From Verrucomicrobiota bacterium (GTDB taxonomy: Bacteria > Verrucomicrobiota > Verrucomicrobiia > Verrucomicrobiales > Verrucomicrobiaceae): DNA of 64,000 nt. The stretch's first letter is position 1. Each line of letters starts with the position of its first letter. Both the position numbers and the translations under genes were made by a program. Location: assembly GCA_017301975.1 (NCBI GenBank), contig JAFLEI010000014.1:1-64000 (forward strand), given 5' to 3'. Under the pieces are notes generated by a model. The model searched no databases. It saw only the letters and a list, made by a program, of their open reading frames with translations, and was not told where the DNA came from. Of this stretch, positions 46,973-55,742 are shown piece after piece.

Positions 46973-48019
46973 ATGTCGTCTCCTGTCCGCTTCGCTCTCG
47001 CCGGTTTCGGTGCCTGGGGCAAATTTCACGCCCAATCCATCGCGGGCAATCCTGGCGCTCGGCTCGTCGCCATCACCGCGCCCTCGGAGGCTTCCCGCGA
47101 AGAAGCCCGCAAGCTCTACCCCGAGGCGCAGATTTTCGCTGACAGCCTCGCCATGATCGCACAGGCGGAGTTCGACATCATCGACATCGCCACGCCCAGC
47201 CACACGCATCGCGAGATCGCCCTCGCCGCCATGGCAAAAGGCAAACACGTGCTGCTGGAAAAGCCCATGGCCATCACGCTCGATGATTGCAAAGCCATCG
47301 TCGCCGGAGCGCAGCAATACGGCGTGCATCTCGCCGTCGGCCACGAGTTGCGTCTCTCCAGCCAGTGGGGCCGCATCAAAGAAATCATCGACGCAGGCAC
47401 CATCGGCGATCCGCAGTACGTCCTCGTCGAGCTGTCGCGCAAACCCTACCGACAAGGTGCGAGCGGCTGGCGTTATGACCAAAATCGCGTCGGCAGTTGG
47501 GTGCTCGAAGAGCCCATCCACTTCTTCGACCTCGCACGCTGGTATCTCACCGGCAGCGGCGATCCCGTGGAACTCCACGCCTACGCCAACTCGCGCGATC
47601 CCCAGCGCCCCACGCTGTTCGACAACTTCAGCGCCATGTTCAAATACGCCAACGGCAGCTACGCCGTGGTATCACAGACACTCGCCGCCTTCGAACACCA
47701 TCAGACCGTCAAAGTCAGCGGCACCAAGGGAGCGCTCTGGGCCGCGTGGAGTGGTGCCCTCGATCGCACGCTGGAGCCCGAGTATTTTCTCAAAGTCTTC
47801 GACGGCGAAAATCTCGAAACCGTGAAGCTCGACAAGCACAGCGGCGAAGTCTTTGAACTCCGCGAAGAAATCGCCCAATGCATCGACATGGTCCGCACCG
47901 GCAAGCCCCCCATCGCCACCGGCCTAGATGGTCTGTGGAGCGCAGGCTTGTGTCTGATAGCAGAAGAATCCATCCGCCAAGGCAAACCACTGCCGGTGGG
48001 TGAGATGCTGAAATTTTAG
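46973..48019 (+). CDS. Gfo/Idh/MocA-family NAD(P)-dependent oxidoreductase
   Basis: Rossmann N-terminal domain (FALAGFGAWGKFHAQ, GxGxxG) with EKPMAITLDDC and a C-terminal GFO_IDH_MocA domain containing LEEPIHFFDLARW. About 348 aa from ATG 46973, which follows the monooxygenase stop by 1 bp. Oxidises or reduces a sugar or cyclitol, probably the product or precursor of the monooxygenase. Confidence 0.9.
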   Translation: MSSPVRFALAGFGAWGKFHAQSIAGNPGARLVAITAPSEASREEARKLYPEAQIFADSLAMIAQAEFDIIDIATPSHTHREIALAAMAKGKHVLLEKPMAITLDDCKAIVAGAQQYGVHLAVGHELRLSSQWGRIKEIIDAGTIGDPQYVLVELSRKPYRQGASGWRYDQNRVGSWVLEEPIHFFDLARWYLTGSGDPVELHAYANSRDPQRPTLFDNFSAMFKYANGSYAVVSQTLAAFEHHQTVKVSGTKGALWAAWSGALDRTLEPEYFLKVFDGENLETVKLDKHSGEVFELREEIAQCIDMVRTGKPPIATGLDGLWSAGLCLIAEESIRQGKPLPVGEMLKF

Positions 48020-48032
48020 AGAGCCGATGGAG

Positions 48033-48062
48033 GGTAGATTTTTCACTCCCCGTCGTTCTACC
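48033..48062. repeat. Degenerate half-copy of the GGTAGA repeat
   Basis: GGTAGA...TCTACC arms around a TTTTTCACTCCCC core. It aligns with the right arm of the palindrome at 50293-50391. Confidence 0.4.
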
Positions 48063-48075
48063 AGCCGCTGCCCTC

Positions 48076-48960
48076 ATGAAACTCTCAACCCTCCTCCTTT
48101 CACTCTGCCTCATAGTTGCCAGCGCGGACGCGGAAGAACTGCTGCCGCCGATCACCCAAGGCCAGCGTGTGGCCACCTGTGGACATAGCTTTCACGTCTT
48201 CACCTACAAGCAGGTCGCTGAAATCGCCAAGTCTGCCGGACTGGATCACCAGCTGGTCGGGCTGTCGAGCATCGGAGGCTCCACGGTGCAAAAGCATTGG
48301 GAGGTGTCCGAAGACAAAAGTGCGGTGAAGCAGGTGCTGAAAACCGGCAAGGTGGACGTTCTGACGCTTTCACCCATCTGGCTTCCAGATGATGCGATTG
48401 AGCAGTTCGTCAAACTCGGTATCGAGCACAATCCGGCGCTGCGCATCACCGTGCAGGAATACTGGATGCCGAATGACGAATACAACCCGGTGTATCCGCT
48501 CGACACGAAAAAGAAATTCGATCACAACGCCACCGACATCGCCCAGCTCCGTGAGGCCACGATGCGCTATGCGAAGGACATCGAAGACTATGTGCAGGGC
48601 ATCAATCAGCGGCTGGGGAAGCAGTCCGTCTTCGTCGTCCCCGTTGGCATGGCCGCCGTCACCCTCCGCGAAAAAATTCTCAACGGCGAAGCACCCGGTC
48701 TGAAAACCCAGGCCGAACTCTTCCGCGACAACTGGGGCCATGCGCAGGCTCCCTTGCAAATCCTCTCCAGCTACTGCCACTTTGTCGTCATCTACCGCCG
48801 CAATCCAGTCGGCCTGCCGGTGCCAACTGCCTTCAAAGCCTTCAAAGACATGAGCGATGAAGACAAAGCAAAGCTCAACCAACTGCTTCAAGAAATCGCC
48901 TGGGACACCGTAACTCATCACCCCCTTACAGGCCTGATGAAACTCGTCGCCGCCAAATAG
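48076..48960 (+). CDS. Secreted SGNH-hydrolase-like protein
   Basis: A Sec signal peptide (about residues 1-19, ending ASADA) and a block I-like CGHSFHVF with LSSIGGSTVQKHW, suggesting an SGNH/GDSL esterase fold; a His-rich C-terminal stretch (TVTHHPLTG) could supply the catalytic His. 294 aa. I cannot name a substrate. Similar secreted proteins are common in planctomycetes and verrucomicrobia. Its 5' gap holds a repeat copy. Confidence 0.6.
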   Translation: MKLSTLLLSLCLIVASADAEELLPPITQGQRVATCGHSFHVFTYKQVAEIAKSAGLDHQLVGLSSIGGSTVQKHWEVSEDKSAVKQVLKTGKVDVLTLSPIWLPDDAIEQFVKLGIEHNPALRITVQEYWMPNDEYNPVYPLDTKKKFDHNATDIAQLREATMRYAKDIEDYVQGINQRLGKQSVFVVPVGMAAVTLREKILNGEAPGLKTQAELFRDNWGHAQAPLQILSSYCHFVVIYRRNPVGLPVPTAFKAFKDMSDEDKAKLNQLLQEIAWDTVTHHPLTGLMKLVAAK

Positions 48961-49019
48961 TGCGGAGCGCGTCAGCTTTTGACAGCACACCGCTTTTCGC
49001 CGCGTTATGGAACGTCTGA

Positions 49020-50252
49020 ATGAACATCCATGCCCTGCTGTTTGCATCCGCACTCCTCGCCCCTTCCCTCATCGCCGCCGACTGGCCGGCCTGGCGCGGC
49101 CCCACGATGGATGGTCATGCAGCCCCCGGACAAAAGCTTCCGTTAAAATGGACTGAAGGCGAAAACGTCCTCTGGAAAGCCGAGGTGCGAGGTCGTGGCC
49201 ATGGCTCGCCAACCATCGTGGCGGACCAGGTCTATCTCGCGACGGCAGACATGGAGACCGAAGAGCAACTCGTGCTCTGCTATGACCGCGCCACGGGAAA
49301 GAAGAAGTGGGAGGCCGTGGTGCATCGCGGTAATCTAAATACTAAAGGGCATAAAATTTCCTCGCAGGCCTCCTCCGATGTCGTGAGCGATGGCGAGCGT
49401 CTGTTCGTCAACTTCCTCAACAACGGCGCCATCTTCACCACCGCGCTCGATTTCTCCGGCAAGCAGCTCTGGCAGCGCCGCGTGTGTGACTTCCAGGTGC
49501 ATCAAGGCTTTGGCTCCTCACCGGTGCTTTATCAATCGATTGTGCTCGTGTCCGCAGACCATCGCGGCGGCGGCAAGATGTCCGGCCTCAACAAACTCAA
49601 TGGTGAGATCGTGTGGCAGCAGGACCGCCCGCCCGTGGCGAACTACGCCTCCCCCGCCGTCGTCAACGCCGCAGGCAAAACACAGGCCGTGCTCGCCGGC
49701 TGCAACAAGGTGGAAAGCTTTGACCCGCTCACCGGCAAAAAACTGTGGAGCATCGACGGCAGCACGGAGGAAACCGTGGTCACCGCCGTGACGGATGGCA
49801 GCCGCGTGTTCCTCGGTGGTGGTTATCCCAAAAGCCACACGATGGCCCTGGAGGCAGATGGCTCCGGCAAGATCGCCTGGGAAAACGTCACGCGCACCTA
49901 CGTGCCATCCATGATCGTGAAGAACGGCCACGTCTTCGCGGTGGGAGATGGCGGACGCGCCGCCTGCTGGAAATCCGCCACCGGCGAGGAGCTGTGGTCA
50001 GAGAAAGTGGACCGCGAATTTTACGGCTCTCCCGTCATGGCCGATTCACGTATTTATGTGACGAGCAAAGGCGGCGTCACTTCCGTCTTCGAAGCCACAC
50101 CCGAGAAGTTCACCCTGCTTTCTCAAAACCAGCTCGGAGACGAATCCTTCAGCACGCCCGCGATCTGCGACGACCGCATTTACCTCCGCTCCGCGAAGAC
50201 CAGCCCCACGCGCCAGGAGTATCTGTGGTGCGTCGGCGAGTCAGGAAAGTGA
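49020..50252 (+). CDS. Secreted PQQ-like beta-propeller protein
   Basis: Signal peptide (about 1-20) then the typical WPAWRGPTMDGHA opening and several PQQ-like blades (for example YDRATGKKKWEAV, LNGEIVWQQDRP, DPLTGKKLWSIDG, SATGEELWSEKV). 410 aa. Family members bind no PQQ in many cases; the fold resembles BamB. Exported proteins of this sort are abundant in this phylum. Function unknown. Confidence 0.82.
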   Translation: MNIHALLFASALLAPSLIAADWPAWRGPTMDGHAAPGQKLPLKWTEGENVLWKAEVRGRGHGSPTIVADQVYLATADMETEEQLVLCYDRATGKKKWEAVVHRGNLNTKGHKISSQASSDVVSDGERLFVNFLNNGAIFTTALDFSGKQLWQRRVCDFQVHQGFGSSPVLYQSIVLVSADHRGGGKMSGLNKLNGEIVWQQDRPPVANYASPAVVNAAGKTQAVLAGCNKVESFDPLTGKKLWSIDGSTEETVVTAVTDGSRVFLGGGYPKSHTMALEADGSGKIAWENVTRTYVPSMIVKNGHVFAVGDGGRAACWKSATGEELWSEKVDREFYGSPVMADSRIYVTSKGGVTSVFEATPEKFTLLSQNQLGDESFSTPAICDDRIYLRSAKTSPTRQEYLWCVGESGK

Positions 50253-50292
50253 TCATCCCATCTACCTCGCAGGCTGAGACCGGCGTATTTAA

Positions 50293-50391
50293 AGGTAGAA
50301 AAATGAGGGGTAGAAAAATTCTCTGAACCAGATTTCTGATTTCAGAGTCAGATGGGGCGGGGAAATTTTTCCACCCCTCATTTTTCTACCT
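50293..50391. repeat. 99-bp palindromic repeat element
   Basis: Two 28-bp arms (50293-50320 and 50364-50391), inverted with a single mismatch, around a 43-bp centre that itself contains CTCTGA...TCAGAG. Each arm holds two direct copies or near-copies of GGTAGAAAAAT. It could be a REP/MITE-like element and can also fold as a long hairpin after the propeller gene. Nothing else is visible in 50253-50479. Confidence 0.8.
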
Positions 50392-50479
50392 CATCCTCTG
50401 GCGTGTCACTCCATTCATGGCTCTGCCTGATGGATACCAGCCAAAGAAAACAATTTGCCCATCACCCGCCTTTCGTTAC

Positions 50480-50497
50480 ATACCGACCGGTTTGTAT
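50480..50497. promoter_or_regulatory. Probable TetR operator at the TetR gene start
   Basis: Imperfect palindrome ATACCGACCGGTTTGTAT (14 of 18 positions symmetric, core ACCGGT), overlapping the ATG at 50496. Typical of TetR self-repression. Confidence 0.6.
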
Positions 50498-51122
50498 GCC
50501 CAAGAAATCTCCCACCAAACGTGAGCGCGACCCAGCCGCCACCCGGCAGCGGCTGATCGACGCCACCGTCCGCCTCATGCTGCAGCAGGGCTTCTCCGGA
50601 ACTTCCGTGGATCAGATCTGCAAAGAGGCAGGCATGACGAAGGGCGGCTTCTTCCACCACTTCGAAAACAAAGAAGCACTCGGCACCGCCGCCGTCGAGT
50701 GGTGGGGGCGGATGGGCACCGCACTCTATGCCGAGGCCTGGCAGGACACCTCGGTCGATCCCCTGGAACAGTTGCACCGCATGTTTGACATCATGGCTGG
50801 CTTCACACGTCGCGATGACAATCCCGTCGTCTGCATGGTCGGAATGATGTCTCAGGAAATGTCAGCCACCAATCCAGCCTTCCAGGCCGCCTGCGAGAAG
50901 GAACTGAATCTCTGGACCGAAAACGTCGCCAAGCTCCTCACCGCCGCAAAGAAACGGCACAAGCCAAAGACCAAATTTGACCCGGTGCAAACCGCCTGGT
51001 TCCTCAACAGTCTCTGGCAGGGCTCCATGCTCATCGGCAAAGCCTGCCGCTCCCGGCACCTGATTCGTGACAATCTCAAGCTTGCCCGCAGCTATGTGGA
51101 CGGCCTGTTTCAGGCGAATTAA
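50496..51122 (+). CDS. TetR/AcrR-family regulator
   Basis: TetR_N HTH at about residues 14-60 (TRQRLIDATVRLMLQQGF, TKGGFFHHFENKEALG) and a ligand-binding C-terminal region similar to the TetR_C_33 type. The start is placed at MPKKSPTKRERD, supported by the operator overlapping it; upstream in-frame sequence is intergenic repeat. The ECF42 gene begins 35 bp downstream in the same direction, so this repressor probably controls the array. Confidence 0.88.
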   Translation: MPKKSPTKRERDPAATRQRLIDATVRLMLQQGFSGTSVDQICKEAGMTKGGFFHHFENKEALGTAAVEWWGRMGTALYAEAWQDTSVDPLEQLHRMFDIMAGFTRRDDNPVVCMVGMMSQEMSATNPAFQAACEKELNLWTENVAKLLTAAKKRHKPKTKFDPVQTAWFLNSLWQGSMLIGKACRSRHLIRDNLKLARSYVDGLFQAN

Positions 51123-51157
51123 TCCCACCGTGGCCAACTTGCATAAACGAATCCGCG

Positions 51158-52447
51158 ATGTCTGAGTCCCCCTCCAGCACGACTGCCAGCACTCAGTTTG
51201 CCACGGAGCATTTCTTTCGGCATGAGTCCGCGCGCCTCGTCGCCACACTCGCAGGCCAGTTCGGCGCGCAGCGGCTGCAGTGGGTCGAAGACGTGGTGCA
51301 GGAGGCTCTCGTGCGTGCGCTTCAAACGTGGCCGTATCGCGGCGTGCCGGACAATCCGGCCGCCTGGCTGACGCAGACCGCGCGCCACATCGCTCTGGAT
51401 CAACTGCGCCGCGAGCAACGCTGGAACGAACGCGAGGAAGGCATCTCCGCAGAGCAGGCGCGCTGGATGGCCGTTCCTGCTGAATCAGCGGCGGACAATG
51501 AGGTGCACCTGCCCGATGACACCCTGCGGCTGATGTTTGTGTGCTGCCACCCGCAGTTGTCCGCCGAAGCGCAGATCGCTCTCGCACTGCGGACGCTCTG
51601 CGGTCTGAGTCCGGCGGAAATCGCCGCGGCGTTCGTCACCAGCGAAGCCGCCATCTCCAAGCGGCTCGTCCGCGCACGGCAACGCATCCGAGAGCTGGCG
51701 CTGCCTTTTGAACTGCCGGAGGCCAATGAACTGCCTCAGCGCCTCGATGCTGTGCTGGCATCCCTGTATCTGCTCTTCAACGAAGGTTACAAGGCCAGCA
51801 GTGGAGAGCACCTGGTGCGCTCCGACCTCTGCCATGAGGCGATCCGGCTCACCGCACTGCTGGCCACCCATCAGCACACCGGCCTGCAGCAGTGCCATGC
51901 CCTGCTGGCTCTCATGCTGCTGACCGCCGCACGCCTGCCTGCACGCACCGACGAGGCAGGCGACATCCTCCGCCTGCATGAGCAGGACCGCAGGCTCTGG
52001 GATCAGGCCCTCATCCATCGCGGCCTCCAGCATCTGCAGCTCTCCGCGAACGGAGACGCCCTGACGGAGTATCATCTGGAGGCAGGCATCGCGGCATGCC
52101 ACAGCACGGCCGCTGATTCCGGAAGCACGGACTGGCAGCGCATTCTCGCGCTGTATGATCAGCTCGTGCTGCTGACCTCCTCGTCCGTGGTGGCTTTGAA
52201 TCGGGCCATCGCTGTGGGTCGCGTGCATGGCGCGCAGAGCGGACTGGACGCGCTGGAAGCCGTTCACGGCCTGGATGGGTACCTCTCCCTTCACGCAGCT
52301 CGTGGCACCTTCGCCGCCGAACTCGGCCAGATGCAGGACGCCGCCACCCATTACCGCAGAGCCCATGTCCTCGCGGCCCTGCCATCGGAGCGCAGCTTTT
52401 TTGAGCGTTTGCTTGCTGAATGTGAAACCACCCGGCCAATAAAATAG
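51158..52447 (+). CDS. ECF42-type sigma factor (DUF6596 C-terminus)
   Basis: Sigma region 2 (WVEDVVQEALVRALQTWP, HIALDQLRREQRW) and region 4 (SPAEIAAAFVTSEAAISKRLVRARQRI) are followed by a C-terminal extension of about 200 residues that begins LDAVLASLYLLFNEGY, the DUF6596 hallmark, with TPR-like helices. 429 aa. ECF42 sigma factors lack a classical anti-sigma gene and are found beside DGPF/YciI genes, exactly as here. Named from known family context. Confidence 0.92.
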   Translation: MSESPSSTTASTQFATEHFFRHESARLVATLAGQFGAQRLQWVEDVVQEALVRALQTWPYRGVPDNPAAWLTQTARHIALDQLRREQRWNEREEGISAEQARWMAVPAESAADNEVHLPDDTLRLMFVCCHPQLSAEAQIALALRTLCGLSPAEIAAAFVTSEAAISKRLVRARQRIRELALPFELPEANELPQRLDAVLASLYLLFNEGYKASSGEHLVRSDLCHEAIRLTALLATHQHTGLQQCHALLALMLLTAARLPARTDEAGDILRLHEQDRRLWDQALIHRGLQHLQLSANGDALTEYHLEAGIAACHSTAADSGSTDWQRILALYDQLVLLTSSSVVALNRAIAVGRVHGAQSGLDALEAVHGLDGYLSLHAARGTFAAELGQMQDAATHYRRAHVLAALPSERSFFERLLAECETTRPIK

Positions 52448-52475
52448 CACCCGCTCAAAAAAATCTTTGTTTCGA

Positions 52476-52502
52476 TGTCCTTTTCCGTCCGGCTCGTTCG
52501 TC
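52476..52502 (+). promoter_or_regulatory. Candidate ECF42-dependent promoter before the first YciI gene
   Basis: TGTCCT (52476-52481) and CGTC (52499-52502) separated by 17 bp, close to the TGTCGA/CGTC-type consensus I recall for ECF42. It lies 56 bp before the start codon in a 110-bp gap. Confidence 0.3.
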
Positions 52503-52557
52503 GTCCTTTTGAAACCAAGACTCTGACACACTCAACGACCCACGCCAAGCCTTCGCC

Positions 52558-52950
52558 ATGAACACCGCCCCTCCCCTTCATGACTACCTCGTCCTTTCGC
52601 GCGGTCACTGGGACAAGGACAAGTCCAAGGAGCAGATCGACACCGCCATCAGCGACTTTTACGCCTGGCTGAACCGCCACATCGAGGCAGGAAGCATGCG
52701 CCCGGGCAGCCGTCTCCGCACGGACCGCGCCACCGTCTCCAAAGCGGGCGTCCTCACGGATGGCCCCTTCGGCGAGGCGAAGGAAGTCGTGGGCGGCTAC
52801 TGGTTCGTCACCGCAGCAAGCCTCAAAGAAGCCGCTGATCTCCTCTCCCACAGTCCCACCCTGCCCTGCGGCCTGCACTATGAAGTCCGGCCGCTTGACC
52901 CCGAACTTTGCACCGCCTCAGACCTCACCAACGAAACCCCGCCTGCATGA
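52558..52950 (+). CDS. YciI-like DGPF-domain protein
   Basis: A 130-aa YCII-related protein with the diagnostic VLTDGPFGEAKEVVGGYW. DGPF proteins are the usual partners and targets of ECF42. Small ferredoxin-like alpha+beta fold; biochemical role unknown. It overlaps the next gene in ATGA. Confidence 0.9.
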   Translation: MNTAPPLHDYLVLSRGHWDKDKSKEQIDTAISDFYAWLNRHIEAGSMRPGSRLRTDRATVSKAGVLTDGPFGEAKEVVGGYWFVTAASLKEAADLLSHSPTLPCGLHYEVRPLDPELCTASDLTNETPPA

Positions 52951-53345
52951 ATCCGCAAAACCCTACTGATGAATACCTGCTGCTCATTCGAGGCACCCAC
53001 TGGAACCACGGCATGTCCCCCTCCGAACTCCAGCATGTCATGACTGACTTTTACGCCTGGGTCGATGGCCTCAGCAAAGCGGGCATCCATCGCGGTGCAC
53101 AGCCCTTGATGGAAGAGGGCAGGCTGGTCTGCGGACCCAAGGGCGCCACCGTGACCGACGGCGTTTTTGCCGAGTCCAAGGAAGCCATCGCCGGGTATTT
53201 CCGCATCGCCGTGGGCAGCATGGACGAGGCGGTACGCATCGCCCAGGAATGCCCCATTCTCCAATACGGAGCCACCATTGAGATCCGTCCCATCGCCGAT
53301 CTTTGCCGCCCCATGGCCGAAGTCAAATCTGCCTCCCAGCATTGA
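52947..53345 (+). CDS. Second YciI-like protein, DGPF motif altered
   Basis: A 132-aa paralogue of the previous gene: YLLLIRGTHW, DFYAWVDGL and TDGVFAESKEAIAGYF, where DGPF has become DGVF. The start at 52947 overlaps the stop of the first copy, so the two are translationally coupled and may pair as a heterodimer. Confidence 0.88.
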   Translation: MNPQNPTDEYLLLIRGTHWNHGMSPSELQHVMTDFYAWVDGLSKAGIHRGAQPLMEEGRLVCGPKGATVTDGVFAESKEAIAGYFRIAVGSMDEAVRIAQECPILQYGATIEIRPIADLCRPMAEVKSASQH

Positions 53346-53381
53346 AACCCCTCGCTGCATTCCTTCACCCACCCAACAACC

Positions 53382-53858
53382 ATGAGCACACTCGCCTACC
53401 CCTCGTTCAGTCCTTACATCACCGTCCATGATGCCGCCAAGGCCATCGCCTTTTATCACGCGGCCTTTGGTGCCACTGAGCGCTTCCGTCTCGCCGATGC
53501 CTCATCTGGCAAGATCGGCCATGCGGAGCTCGATCTCAATGGCAGCCTTCTCATGCTCTCGGATGAAAACCCCGCATGGAACAAGTCTCCCCAGACACTC
53601 GGTGGCACTCCGGTAAAATTCTGCCTCATGGTTGAAAATGCAGATGCCGCCATTGAAAAAGCCATCGCCGCCGGAGCCACGGCACTCATGCCGGCAGGCG
53701 ACCAGTTCTACGGATTCCGCAGCGGCTCGGTGCGCGATCCCTTTGGCCATGAATGGATGCTCCAGCACGAGATTGAAAAAGTCTCTCCTGAAGAAATGCA
53801 AAAGCGCTGGGACGCCATGCTCGGGAAATGCCCGTCATCCAAGGAAGCCGCCAAGTAA
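53382..53858 (+). CDS. VOC-family (PhnB/glyoxalase-like) protein
   Basis: 158 aa with one pair of beta-alpha-beta-beta-beta modules: FSPYITVHDAAKAIAFYHAAFGA, GHAELDLNGSLLMLSD and DPFGHEWMLQHEIEKVS. Closest to the PhnB/bleomycin-resistance-like group. Metal ligands probably include His and Glu on the strands named; substrate unknown. Confidence 0.86.
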   Translation: MSTLAYPSFSPYITVHDAAKAIAFYHAAFGATERFRLADASSGKIGHAELDLNGSLLMLSDENPAWNKSPQTLGGTPVKFCLMVENADAAIEKAIAAGATALMPAGDQFYGFRSGSVRDPFGHEWMLQHEIEKVSPEEMQKRWDAMLGKCPSSKEAAK

Positions 53859-53891
53859 TCAGCACTTCGATTCAACATCAACGCCCACACC

Positions 53892-54431
53892 ATGATCAAA
53901 AAAATTCTCCTCGGCCTTGTTCTCATCATCGCCATCATCTGCGTCATCGCCTCCTTTCAGTCCGATGACCTGAACGTCACACGTTCTGCCACCACCAGCG
54001 CCAGCCCTGAGGCCGTCTTCAAAGTCGTGAACGACTTCCGCCAGTGGGACGCATGGTCGCCCTGGTCAAAGCTCGATCCGAACATGAAGAAATCCCTCGA
54101 AGGTCCGCCCGAAGGTGTCGGCGCCGTGTATCGCTGGAGCGGCAACAACGAGGTCGGTGAAGGCAGCACCACACTCGTCGAGAGCAAGCCCAACGAAAAG
54201 GTCGGCATGAAACTGGAATTCGTGCGCCCCTTTGCCGGCACCAGCGATGTGCAGTTCATCCTCACCCCGGAAGGGACGGGCACCAAGATCACCTGGGCCA
54301 TGCAGAGCAAGAAGCCCTTCATCGGCAAGATCATGGGCATGTTCATGGACTGCGAGAAGATGTGCGGAGACCAGTTTCTCGAAGGCCTGGCCAATTTGAA
54401 GAAGGTCGCTGAAGCATCTCCGAAGGCCTGA
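53892..54431 (+). CDS. Membrane-anchored SRPBCC-family protein
   Basis: A single N-terminal membrane helix (about residues 4-23, ILLGLVLIIAIICVIASF) and an SRPBCC/polyketide-cyclase-like ligand-binding domain (ASPEAVFKVVNDFRQWDAWSPWSKLDP). 179 aa. Membrane tethering distinguishes it from the two soluble SRPBCC domains downstream. Confidence 0.85.
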   Translation: MIKKILLGLVLIIAIICVIASFQSDDLNVTRSATTSASPEAVFKVVNDFRQWDAWSPWSKLDPNMKKSLEGPPEGVGAVYRWSGNNEVGEGSTTLVESKPNEKVGMKLEFVRPFAGTSDVQFILTPEGTGTKITWAMQSKKPFIGKIMGMFMDCEKMCGDQFLEGLANLKKVAEASPKA

Positions 54432-54458
54432 TCATTCAGCCTCATCCCGACACACGCC

Positions 54459-54929
54459 ATGCTCGACGAACCCTCCGCCCCAATCACCACCACCGCGCAA
54501 AACGCCGCCGTGATCCACATCACCGTGCCGCGTGATCAGATCCAGGAAGTGATGGGGCCAGCCATTCAAGAAGTCATCGCCGCCGTCACCTCGCAAGGCA
54601 TCGGCCCCATCGGTCCAGTATTCGCGCATCACTTCGGCATGACACCCGGCATCTTCAATTTCGAAGTCGGCTTGCCCGTCTCAGATGCCGTGCAGGCGAC
54701 GGGCCGTGTGAAGGCGGGAGTGATCCCCGGCACCACCATCGTGCGCAGTGTTTACACGGGCCCGTATGACGGACTCGGCCAGGCGTGGGGAGATTTGCAA
54801 GACATCATCGAAGGTCAAGGCCACACGCTCGGCCCCAATCTCTGGGAGCGCTATCTCTCCGGCCCTGAGTCCAGCAACGATTCAGCCACCTTCCGCACCG
54901 AGCTCAATCAAACCATCATCGCACCATGA
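54459..54929 (+). CDS. GyrI-like effector-binding-domain protein
   Basis: 156 aa of the AraC effector-binding/GyrI-like (SOUL-like) fold: PRDQIQEVMGPAIQEVIAAV, then FEVGLPV and YTGPYDGLGQAWGDL. Such domains bind drug-like small molecules. It overlaps the next gene (ATGA). Confidence 0.82.
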   Translation: MLDEPSAPITTTAQNAAVIHITVPRDQIQEVMGPAIQEVIAAVTSQGIGPIGPVFAHHFGMTPGIFNFEVGLPVSDAVQATGRVKAGVIPGTTIVRSVYTGPYDGLGQAWGDLQDIIEGQGHTLGPNLWERYLSGPESSNDSATFRTELNQTIIAP

Positions 54930-55696
54930 CAACAAACCCTGTCGTCTCCAGAGAACAATGGGTCGAGGCGCGCCGTGCGCTGCTGGCCAAGGAAAAAGCC
55001 CACATGGAAGCTAATGACGAACTGGCTCGCCAGCGCCGTGCTCTGCCCTGGGTGGAAATTACCAAGCCCTATGTCTTTGACACTCCCACTGGCAGGGCCT
55101 CGTTGGCCGACCTCTTCGATGGTCGCAGCCAGTTGTTTCTCTATCACTTCATGTTTGGCCCCGACTGGGATGAAGGCTGCACCGGCTGCTCCTTCCTGTG
55201 CGACCACGTGGACGGCGCACGCCAGCACTTTGAGCATCACGACCTCTCGTTCGTCGCCGTCTCACGTGGCCCCCTCGAAAAGCTCGAAGCCTACCGCAAA
55301 CGCATGGGCTGGAAATTCCGCTGGGCCTCCGCCGCGCACACGGAGTTCAACCAGGACTTCCATGTCTCCTTTCCGCCTGAGAGTGTGAAGGACGGCAGGA
55401 TCACCTACAACTTCACCGAGCAGGACTACAGCGCCGACTGCGAAGAACTCCCAGGCTTCAGCATCTTCTTCAAAGACGAAGACGGCCAGATCTACCACAC
55501 CTACTCCTCTTTCAGCCGCGGCGGCGAGGCCCTGCTGGGAGCGTATCAATTCATCGATCAGACACCCAAAGGCCGCATGGAAAATGTGAACGGCAATCTC
55601 ATGGACTGGGTGAAACGCCATGATCGCTACGACAGCGACGGCCGCACAACCGACAAGGCATGCTGCGGCTGCAGCTCCGCAACCACGGCCGGTTAA
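54926..55696 (+). CDS. DUF899 thioredoxin-like protein
   Basis: 256 aa. The family opening WVEARRALLAKEK is followed by LFLYHFMFGPDWDEGCTGCSFLCDHVDG with a CxxCxxxC in the thioredoxin-fold active-site position. The last 15 residues add another Cys cluster (ACCGC). Possible redox or thiol role; substrate unknown. Translationally coupled to the GyrI-like gene. Confidence 0.85.
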   Translation: MTTNPVVSREQWVEARRALLAKEKAHMEANDELARQRRALPWVEITKPYVFDTPTGRASLADLFDGRSQLFLYHFMFGPDWDEGCTGCSFLCDHVDGARQHFEHHDLSFVAVSRGPLEKLEAYRKRMGWKFRWASAAHTEFNQDFHVSFPPESVKDGRITYNFTEQDYSADCEELPGFSIFFKDEDGQIYHTYSSFSRGGEALLGAYQFIDQTPKGRMENVNGNLMDWVKRHDRYDSDGRTTDKACCGCSSATTAG

Positions 55697-55742
55697 GCCC
55701 CCTGCCACGATCCACCTCCGAAACATCCAGCATCCAGTCACC

